From assembly GCA_021805265.1 (NCBI GenBank), contig JAJZFR010000405.1:1-10257 (forward strand): a stretch of DNA of 10,257 nucleotides. The letters run 5' to 3'. Source of the stretch: Acidobacteriota bacterium. GTDB lineage: Bacteria; Acidobacteriota; Terriglobia; Terriglobales; Acidobacteriaceae. Positions 1 to 6,335 of this stretch are shown in pieces (position 1 is the stretch's first letter; the number at the start of each line of letters is the position of its first letter). Made by a program: the position numbers and the translations under genes. The notes under the pieces were generated by a model, which had not been told where the DNA came from, searched no databases, and worked only from the letters and a program-made list of their open reading frames with translations.

Positions 1-18
1 CTCCCTGCCGCGCGGGAG
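1..18 (+). promoter_or_regulatory. Small hairpin covering the ribosome binding site
   Basis: CTCCC (1-5) is the exact reverse complement of GGGAG (14-18), the only Shine-Dalgarno-like sequence before the ATG at 26. If the RNA folds, the ribosome binding site is closed in a 5-bp stem with an 8-nt loop. The left edge of the window cuts the region, so the stem could be longer. It may be chance; a regulatory role is inference. Confidence 0.3.
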
Positions 19-25
19 TGTCACC

Positions 26-484
26 ATGTCCGAGTTCCCTCAATTACCAGCCAAGCCAGCAGACTCCGATTCCGGCCAGGAGCCTCTCGATGCCATCCTT
101 CCCGGCTCTGCCGCCATCTCCGCGCCGGCCAAGCCCGTGCTCAACGCCCCATCCCTTGCAAACCAGGCTGTCGCTCGCTGCACAAACGCTTTCTACCAGG
201 CATACTCGGACGCGGTTGCGGCCGGCAAGCGGCGCTTCTTTTGCAACAAGGACGCCAACAATGCCTTCCTCTGCTCCATGCCACCACTCTCCGGTCAACA
301 GAACATTCAGGACTTCATCGCCTGCGTCGCCCACGGAATGCTTCTCGAAATCATCATCTCCAGGGACGCATTGAGCCTCCTCTACGCCGCTCAGGTCGCC
401 TTACGCGTCTCCCGCTCGCTGGCTCAAAACAACACCGGTACCCCCCGCCCAAAAGCCAATTCCACGGCAAAATCCAAAAAATGA
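26..484 (+). CDS. Uncharacterised small cysteine-containing protein
   Basis: I do not recognise a function for this 152-residue soluble protein. Residues 1-42 are rich in proline, alanine and acidic residues and look disordered. Residues 43-132 form a probably helical core. The tail from 133 is basic and polar (Lys/Arg/Ser/Thr) and ends in Lys-Ser-Lys-Lys. The core has a distinctive stretch RRFFCNKDANNAF (69-81) and four cysteines (C52, C73, C83, C100). There is no signal peptide or membrane segment; the hydrophobic run at 105-126 is broken by charged residues. The ATG is preceded by GGGAG (14-18) at a 7-nt spacing, which supports this start over the overlapping GTG in another frame at 18. 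I have a general impression of similar hypothetical proteins in Acidobacteriota genomes, sometimes in several copies, but cannot verify it. It is followed by a long non-coding stretch, so it is probably transcribed alone or ends an upstream unit outside the window. Confidence 0.72.
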   Translation: MSEFPQLPAKPADSDSGQEPLDAILPGSAAISAPAKPVLNAPSLANQAVARCTNAFYQAYSDAVAAGKRRFFCNKDANNAFLCSMPPLSGQQNIQDFIACVAHGMLLEIIISRDALSLLYAAQVALRVSRSLAQNNTGTPRPKANSTAKSKK

Positions 485-620
485 CCCCCCTTTTCTCGCA
501 CCTTTTGTTCGCCTTTTTCCCGTAACATCAATGAATACAACAGGATAATGAGAAAAATATGCACCACTATGTGTGCAAAAAGCGTAAAAATGACTGTTTT
601 CACCCAACCTTCCCCGCTCG

Positions 621-653
621 CCTGTCCTAAGCCTGTCTTGCCCCTGTCTTGCC
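621..653. repeat. Three-unit 11-bp tandem repeat
   Basis: The units are CCTGTCCTAAG (621-631), CCTGTCTTGCC (632-642) and CCTGTCTTGCC (643-653). The last two are identical and the first differs at four of 11 positions. The period is close to one DNA helical turn, so the copies face the same side of the helix. It could be a phased protein-binding array or simple slippage. Confidence 0.6.
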
Positions 654-704
654 CATGCCCAGCCGCTTCCGGTTCCTCCCACGGGTAAGTCACTCCCGCT
701 TCTG

Positions 705-734
705 CTGCAAACCAGGGACAAATGGGAGTACAAT
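705..734 (+). promoter_or_regulatory. Candidate ftsH promoter (distal)
   Basis: TACAAT (729-734) matches a sigma-70 -10 box at five of six positions. A poor -35 (CTGCAA, 705-710) lies 18 bp upstream. Transcription would start near 741 and give a leader of about 150 nt. The weak -35 makes this tentative. Confidence 0.3.
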
Positions 735-796
735 CAGGAAACTGCGATACTGCGACCTTTACGCGGTTCCGGCGAAGCGGATAGGGAAGTTCATTC

Positions 797-828
797 CTGA
801 CACTTTTGCCCCGGAGCGAGCGTCTAAT
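797..828 (+). promoter_or_regulatory. Candidate ftsH promoter (proximal)
   Basis: CTGACA (797-802) and TCTAAT (823-828) each match the sigma-70 consensus at five of six positions, but the 20-bp spacer is longer than the usual 16-18. Transcription would start near 835, leaving a leader of about 55 nt. The two ftsH candidates are alternatives, though both could be used. Confidence 0.28.
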
Positions 829-890
829 GGGAAGCAGGCGGCGGGAAGCAGACTCGGAATCTTCCCGGCGAACGCAAAAAAGGAGTCCCG

Positions 891-2822
<1,932 letters not shown>

Positions 2823-2849
2823 CGTCGTTTGCGCAAAAACCGAATCCAT

Positions 2850-2884
2850 AAAACGGCGGTCGCAACCCTGCGACCGCCGTTTTT
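2850..2884. terminator. Bidirectional rho-independent terminator
   Basis: An 11-bp perfect GC-rich stem (2854-2864 with 2869-2879) closes a 4-nt loop. It is extended by AAAA (2850-2853) on the left and followed by TTTTT (2880-2884) on the right. The A/T flanks make it work in either direction, so it should end ftsH on the plus strand and the EamA-type gene on the minus strand, which converge here. Confidence 0.9.
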
Positions 2885-2901
2885 ATGCGTCGAAAAAAAA
2901 C

Positions 2902-3321
2902 TCAGCCCAGCGTCATCACCACCGCGCCAGCCGTGATCAGAACCCCGCCCAGGATGGCCAGCGGGCTGAGTTTCTCTCCCAGAAAAATCATCGCAAAGAT
3001 CATCACCAGAACCACGCTCAGCTTGTCCAGCGGCGCAACCCGCGAAGCTGGCCCGAGCTGGAGCGCGCGAAAGTAACAGAGCCACGAAAGCCCGGTCGCG
3101 AGACCCGACAGCCCCAGAAACAGCAGCGTCCGCCGGTCGAGTTGGCGCAGCTCGCCGTGCTTGCCCAGCGCTATCGCGATCGACCACGCAAAGACCACCA
3201 CCACCGTGGTGCGGACAGCGGTAGCAAGATTGGAATCCACATGCGCCACGCCGATCTTCGCCAGTATCGCCGTTGCGGCGGCAAACAGCGCCGAGAGTAA
3301 TGCCCAGCCAATCCAGTTCAT
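2902..3321 (-). CDS. Half-size EamA/DMT-family membrane protein
   Basis: This 139-residue inner-membrane protein has one EamA domain with five likely transmembrane helices (about 3-24, 33-52, 65-87, 98-115, 119-138). Classical EamA transporters have two such domains and ten helices, so this is a half-size form like the COG2510 family and would probably have to act as a dimer. The segment around 83-118, with Tyr-Phe-Arg-Ala-Leu then Pro-Leu-Asp-Lys-Leu-Ser and ending Leu-Gly-Glu-Lys-Leu-Ser, is typical of that family. The substrate cannot be told. It is not a truncated gene: it has a normal start and stop and ends beside its own terminator. No Shine-Dalgarno sequence is visible; a possible -10 (TAGTAT on the minus strand, 3330-3335) lies so close to the ATG that the leader would be only about 2 nt. 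Confidence 0.88.
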   Translation of the reverse strand: MNWIGWALLSALFAAATAILAKIGVAHVDSNLATAVRTTVVVVFAWSIAIALGKHGELRQLDRRTLLFLGLSGLATGLSWLCYFRALQLGPASRVAPLDKLSVVLVMIFAMIFLGEKLSPLAILGGVLITAGAVVMTLG

Positions 3322-3353
3322 AGCTACTGATACTACGCGGCTACAATGGACTG
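3322..3353. promoter_or_regulatory. 32-bp divergent promoter spacer, leaderless-like
   Basis: Both flanking genes start from this spacer. On the plus strand TACAAT (3342-3347) ends 6 nt before the lptE ATG, so transcription would begin at or next to the A of ATG. On the minus strand TAGTAT (complement of 3330-3335) predicts a start about 2 nt before the EamA-gene ATG. Neither gene has a Shine-Dalgarno sequence, which fits leaderless messages. No good -35 boxes are visible, and any would lie inside the opposite gene. Confidence 0.45.
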
Positions 3354-3878
3354 ATGAAAGCTGCCGCGCGATGGCTCCTGCTGTCTCTGTTTGCTCTCAG
3401 CCTTGCGGGCTGCGGCTATCACTCGGTCGGCGCGGCCACTCACCTGCCCCAGGGCACGCGCACCCTCGCCGTACCTGTCTTTGCTATTCGCACCACCAAC
3501 AATCACACCGAAACCATCATGACCGAGGCGGTGGTGCGCGAGTTCCTCACGCGAACCAGGCTGCGCGTGGTGCCCAGCAGTGACGCCGCTGCCGACGCCG
3601 TGCTCCACGGCACCATCCTCAGCCAGACCGTGGTCCCGCTCACCTACAACTCCCAGACTCAGGAGTCCTCGAGCTTCCTCATCACCATCGTGGTCGCCGT
3701 CAAGCTCACCGCACAGGATGGCCGTCTGCTCTACTCGAACGACAACTACGTCTTCCGCCAGCAGTACCAGTCCACCACCGACCTGACCACGTATCTCGAA
3801 GAAGACCCGGCGGCCGTTGCGCGACTCTCCCGCGACTTCGCCCGCGCGCTGGTCGCCGATATTCTGGAGAGTTTTTAG
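3354..3878 (+). CDS. lptE: LPS-assembly lipoprotein LptE
   Basis: LptE is the outer-membrane lipoprotein that plugs the LptD barrel and helps insert lipopolysaccharide into the outer leaflet. The 174-residue product starts with a lipoprotein signal: positive N-region MKAAAR, hydrophobic core, and lipobox Leu-Ala-Gly-Cys with the lipidated cysteine at 20. The next residue is Gly, not Asp, which by E. coli Lol rules allows transfer to the outer membrane. CGY after the lipobox, the GTRTLAVPVF strand (34-43) and the ADAVLHGTI segment (80-88) fit the family, as does the length. The start is fixed by the signal peptide. There is no Shine-Dalgarno sequence; the message may be leaderless (see the 32-bp spacer). 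The stop lies 3 bp from the convergent deaminase stop, with no terminator between. LptE families diverge widely, so the call rests on overall pattern. Confidence 0.85.
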   Translation: MKAAARWLLLSLFALSLAGCGYHSVGAATHLPQGTRTLAVPVFAIRTTNNHTETIMTEAVVREFLTRTRLRVVPSSDAAADAVLHGTILSQTVVPLTYNSQTQESSSFLITIVVAVKLTAQDGRLLYSNDNYVFRQQYQSTTDLTTYLEEDPAAVARLSRDFARALVADILESF

Positions 3879-3881
3879 TCC

Positions 3882-4352
3882 TCACCGACCGATGTCTTCG
3901 TTCCATAGCTCCGGGTGGCTCGCAATATACCCGGCCATCATGGCGACGAGCGCCGAGTCGTCGAGGTCGATGATCTCCACACCCGCTTCTCTGAGCCACT
4001 CCACGCCGCCCTGGAAGTTGCGGCTTTCCCCTACCACCACCGTGCCAAAGCCGAACTGGCGGATCAGCCCCGAGCAGTACCAGCAGGGAGCCAGCGTGGT
4101 CACCATTACCAGGTCGCGATAGGCATGGCCTCTTCCGGCGCGACGAAAGGCGTCCGTCTCGCCGTGGATCGAGGGGTCGTCCTGTTGCACTCTCCGGTTG
4201 CGACCCCGGCTCACCAGTTCTCCCGCGCGGGTAAAGATCGCTGCGCCCACCGGAACCCCGCCTTCGGCCAAACCGGCTTCCGCTTCTTCGCGAGCCACCT
4301 CGAGCATCCTGCGATAGAAATTACTGTCTTCGGGGGAGAGATTCTGCTCCAT
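3882..4352 (-). CDS. Zinc nucleobase deaminase, yeast-cytosine-deaminase type
   Basis: This 156-residue cytosolic deaminase should convert a nucleobase (most likely cytosine to uracil and ammonia) with a catalytic zinc. The zinc site is H63 with catalytic E65 (HGE) plus C90 and C93 (PCWYC). From memory of yeast cytosine deaminase (158 residues; N51, H62, E64, C91, C94, F114, W152, D155), every one of these has a counterpart here: N52, H63, E65, C90, C93, F113, W150, D153. The C-terminus Trp-Asn-Glu-Asp-Ile-Gly-Arg mirrors the yeast Trp-Phe-Glu-Asp-Ile-Gly-Glu. tRNA adenosine deaminase (TadA) and guanine deaminase usually have HAE instead. Automated annotation would probably say only 'nucleoside deaminase'. 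AGAGG lies 8 nt before the ATG. It diverges from the pao-like operon and its 3' end almost touches lptE. An alternative is action on another pyrimidine or heterocyclic amine. Confidence 0.88.
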   Translation of the reverse strand: MEQNLSPEDSNFYRRMLEVAREEAEAGLAEGGVPVGAAIFTRAGELVSRGRNRRVQQDDPSIHGETDAFRRAGRGHAYRDLVMVTTLAPCWYCSGLIRQFGFGTVVVGESRNFQGGVEWLREAGVEIIDLDDSALVAMMAGYIASHPELWNEDIGR

Positions 4353-4373
4353 TGCTTCGGCCTCTGTTGCTTC

Positions 4374-4402
4374 AGCATACGAGAAACCGCCAAAGTTTTC
4401 AT
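4374..4402 (-). promoter_or_regulatory. Candidate promoter of the deaminase gene
   Basis: Read on the minus strand, ATGAAA (complement of 4397-4402) and TATGCT (complement of 4374-4379) are separated by 17 bp, each matching the sigma-70 consensus at four of six positions. Transcription would start near 4367, about 15 nt before the start codon, just upstream of the AGAGG ribosome binding site. Confidence 0.35.
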
Positions 4403-4405
4403 TCC

Positions 4406-4419
4406 ATCGATAAATCGAT
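4406..4419. promoter_or_regulatory. Candidate operator ATCGAT-N2-ATCGAT
   Basis: Two copies of the self-complementary hexamer ATCGAT (4406-4411 and 4414-4419) are separated by AA. Because each copy is its own reverse complement, the site reads as both a direct and an inverted repeat. It lies between the candidate -35 of the deaminase and that of the pao-like operon, a usual place for a regulator acting on both. No regulator gene is in the window. Confidence 0.4.
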
Positions 4420-4433
4420 CCAAATGGGGACTA

Positions 4434-4461
4434 TTCAGAACAACCCTCCGTCGATTACGAT
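4434..4461 (+). promoter_or_regulatory. Candidate promoter of the pao-like operon
   Basis: TTCAGA (4434-4439) and TACGAT (4456-4461) each match the sigma-70 consensus at four of six positions with a 16-bp spacer. Transcription would start near 4468, giving a leader of about 24 nt that includes the strong GGAGG at 4482-4486. Confidence 0.33.
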
Positions 4462-4491
4462 GGGTGCGTACAGGAACATCCGGAGGTCGGC

Positions 4492-5172
4492 ATGGCGGAA
4501 AAGCCAACACTGCGCGAAGACCAGCAACTGCTCGATCTGGAGCCGCTGGGCCAAATCGGTTCGGAAGCCTCAGCATCGGGCGGACAACTCACTCGCAGAA
4601 CCTTTCTTTCCGGTCTCGGCGCAGCGGGTCTTGTGGCCAGCGCCGGTCCGCTTTCCGCAGCCGCTGCTCCGATGGGCCAGGCTGAGGGCGCGGCTGGCGC
4701 ACACACCGTTCTGACGGTCAATGGCGAGCAGCACGACCTCGGCATGCTCGACACGCGCGTCACCCTGCTCGATGCCCTGCGCGAGCGGCTCTACCTGACC
4801 GGCACCAAGAAGGGCTGCGACCACGGACAGTGTGGCGCATGCACCGTCCATGTCGATGGCCGTCGCGTGAACTCCTGCCTTACGCTGGCCGTCATGGTCT
4901 CCGGCAAGGAGATTACCACCATTGAAGGTCTCGGCGTCCCCGGCAGGCTGCACCCCATGCAGGCCGCCTTCGTCGAACACGACGGTTACCAATGCGGCTA
5001 CTGCACCAGCGGTCAGATCATGAGCGCGGTGGCCTTGCTCAAGGAGCCGGTCGGCCCCTCCGATCACGATGTCAAAGAGGGCATGGCGGGCAACATCTGC
5101 CGCTGCGGCGCATATCCCAATATCGTCGCCGCATTCCAGCAGGTGCGCAATCACTCCACCATGAACGGCTAA
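4492..5172 (+). CDS. paoA: Tat-exported 2Fe-2S subunit of a molybdenum hydroxylase (PaoA-like)
   Basis: This is the small electron-transfer subunit of a xanthine-oxidase-family enzyme, 226 residues. The N-terminus carries a twin-arginine signal, LTRRTFLSGLGAAG (33-46), with a hydrophobic alanine-rich stretch to about 60; the region before the arginines is long (34 residues). The plant-type 2Fe-2S domain follows, with C109, C114, C117 and C129, then the second helical 2Fe-2S domain with C168, C171, C203 and C205. All eight cysteines are present. The Tat signal on this subunit and none on the other two is the arrangement of E. coli PaoABC, where the folded complex is exported on the small subunit. 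GGAGG 5 nt before the ATG fixes the start. The gene is first in a four-gene operon. Substrate is not certain: aldehyde oxidation is the family-based guess; isoquinoline- or xanthine-type substrates are alternatives. Confidence 0.92.
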   Translation: MAEKPTLREDQQLLDLEPLGQIGSEASASGGQLTRRTFLSGLGAAGLVASAGPLSAAAAPMGQAEGAAGAHTVLTVNGEQHDLGMLDTRVTLLDALRERLYLTGTKKGCDHGQCGACTVHVDGRRVNSCLTLAVMVSGKEITTIEGLGVPGRLHPMQAAFVEHDGYQCGYCTSGQIMSAVALLKEPVGPSDHDVKEGMAGNICRCGAYPNIVAAFQQVRNHSTMNG

Positions 5173-5189
5173 AATTTGAACGGCTAAAA
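5162..5189. repeat. 13-bp direct repeat over the paoA-like stop codon
   Basis: TGAACGGCTAAAA occurs at 5162-5174 and again at 5177-5189, a spacing of 15 bp. The first copy contains the last two codons and stop of the small subunit. The second lies in the same frame and repeats Asn-Gly-stop, giving a back-up stop five codons on. It looks like a recent short tandem duplication. Confidence 0.85.
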
Positions 5190-5227
5190 GCAGTACACCG
5201 CAAACGGTACCAACAGACGAGGTCACC

Positions 5228-6196
5228 ATGCAGAGTTTCAGCTACGAAAAGGCGCAATCGGTCGAGCAGGCCACAGGGACCACCGGCAAGTTCATCGCCG
5301 GCGGTACAACGCTGGTGGACCTGATGAAGCTGGGCGTGGAGACGCCGACCCAGTTGGTGGACGTGACCGCGCTGCCGCTCGCCCAGGTCGAGACCCTGCC
5401 CAATGGCGGTCTGCGCATCGGTGCCATGGTGCGCAACTCCGACCTCGCTCATCACCCGGCGGTGGGGAAGGATTACGCTGTACTCTCGGAAGCGCTGCTC
5501 TCCGGCGCCTCGCCCCAGTTGCGCAACATGGCCACCACCGGCGGCAATCTCCTCCAGCGCACCCGCTGTCCCTACTTTCGCGACCCCAGCTACTCCAACT
5601 GCAACAAGCGCAACCCCGGCTCGGGCTGCGCTGCTATCGGCGGACACAACCGCATGATGGCCATCCTGGGCACCAGCGACGCCTGCATCGCGACCCACCC
5701 TTCGGACATGTGCGTGGCCCTGACCGCGCTCGAAGCGACCATTCAGGTTGAAGGCCCGAAGGGCAAACGCTCCATCGCAATTGCGGACTTCTACAAGCTG
5801 CCCGGCACAACGCCAAATGTCGAAAACGCACTGGAACCCGGCGAGCTGATCACCTATGTCGATCTTCCCGCGCCGCGCAAGGCCTCGAAGCAGGTCTATC
5901 TCAAGCTGCGGGATCGCGCCTCCTACGAGTTTGCCCTGGCCTCGGCTGCGGTCGTAGCAGAGGTAAGTGGCGGCCATGTGCGCGCAGTGCAGATTGCACT
6001 CGGCGGCGTCGGTACGCGACCCTGGCGCGCTCATGAGGCGGAAGCAGCTCTCACCGGCAAACCAGCCACTGCGGCCCACTTCCGCGCCGCTGCCGAGGAC
6101 GCACTGAAAGGCGCAAAACCCAGCAGCGAAAACGGATTCAAGGTCGAACTGGCCAAGCGCTGCATCGTCCGCGCAATGACCATGGCCTCAGCCTGA
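5228..6196 (+). CDS. paoB: FAD-binding subunit of a molybdenum hydroxylase with 4Fe-4S loop (PaoB-like)
   Basis: This 322-residue protein is the FAD subunit that takes electrons from the 2Fe-2S subunit and passes them to the final acceptor. FAD-binding elements of the CO-dehydrogenase flavoprotein type are visible: AGGTTLVDLM (24-33) and TTGGNLLQ (103-110), and the C-terminal domain continues to the end. Between them lies a cysteine-rich insert, Arg-Cys-Pro-Tyr-Phe (113-117) through Asn-Pro-Gly-Ser-Gly-Cys (129-134), with C114, C125, C134 and C153 as likely ligands of an extra 4Fe-4S cluster; C162 is nearby too. This insert is known from PaoB and from the beta subunit of 4-hydroxybenzoyl-CoA reductase, and is absent from ordinary xanthine dehydrogenases. 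There is no signal peptide, so export would depend on the Tat subunit. GAGG sits 5 nt before the ATG, and 55 bp separate it from the upstream gene. Confidence 0.92.
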   Translation: MQSFSYEKAQSVEQATGTTGKFIAGGTTLVDLMKLGVETPTQLVDVTALPLAQVETLPNGGLRIGAMVRNSDLAHHPAVGKDYAVLSEALLSGASPQLRNMATTGGNLLQRTRCPYFRDPSYSNCNKRNPGSGCAAIGGHNRMMAILGTSDACIATHPSDMCVALTALEATIQVEGPKGKRSIAIADFYKLPGTTPNVENALEPGELITYVDLPAPRKASKQVYLKLRDRASYEFALASAAVVAEVSGGHVRAVQIALGGVGTRPWRAHEAEAALTGKPATAAHFRAAAEDALKGAKPSSENGFKVELAKRCIVRAMTMASA

Positions 6197-6250
6197 ACTT
6201 CGAGGCCGGAGCTTCGTTTACGCGGGCAGTATCACGTCTTTCTGCGCAAC

Positions 6251-6279
6251 GTCCTGCAGCGGCTTGTCCGCTGCCGGAC
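6251..6279 (+). other. Strong RNA hairpin between the FAD and Mo subunit genes
   Basis: Within the 139-bp gap 6197-6335, GCAGCGG (6256-6262) pairs perfectly with CCGCTGC (6268-6274) around a 5-nt loop. After one T-C mismatch, GTCC (6251-6254) pairs with GGAC (6276-6279). That makes 11 pairs, nearly all G-C. No T-run follows, so it is not a classical terminator. It could be an mRNA-processing or stability element setting subunit ratios; that role is inference. Confidence 0.55.
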
Positions 6280-6335
6280 GCCTCGTCTCTCAGTTCAGTT
6301 GTCCCATTCTCGGCAAGCCATGAAAGGAACGACTA

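Larger units (their letters stand above)
485..890. other. Gene-free region upstream of ftsH
   Basis: No convincing coding frame fills these 406 bp. The first part (485-600) is AT-richer than its surroundings, with many short A and T runs, and holds a weak stem TGCAC/GTGCA (560-564 with 573-577). The middle carries a three-unit 11-bp tandem repeat (621-653). The last part (690-890) contains the candidate ftsH promoters and leader. I see no strong rho-independent terminator after the unknown gene and no tRNA-like or CRISPR-like structure. Confidence 0.6.

Noticed and set aside
560..577. Possible terminator after the unknown gene (TGCAC/GTGCA stem)
   Set aside because: The 5-bp stem is followed by A's, not T's, on the plus strand, so it is not a terminator in the needed direction.
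401..733. Minus-strand open frames of about 90-110 codons over the region upstream of ftsH
   Set aside because: Much of each overlaps the unknown gene or the tandem repeat. No ribosome binding site or credible protein pattern is visible.
3346..3354. Two-codon mini-ORF ATG GAC TGA overlapping the lptE start
   Set aside because: If transcription starts at or near 3354, as the -10 box suggests, it is not in the message; otherwise it is most likely chance.
3915..4685. 256-codon plus-strand frame across the deaminase and into the small subunit gene
   Set aside because: It is antisense to the deaminase and out of frame with the Tat/2Fe-2S gene, both of which have strong motif support.
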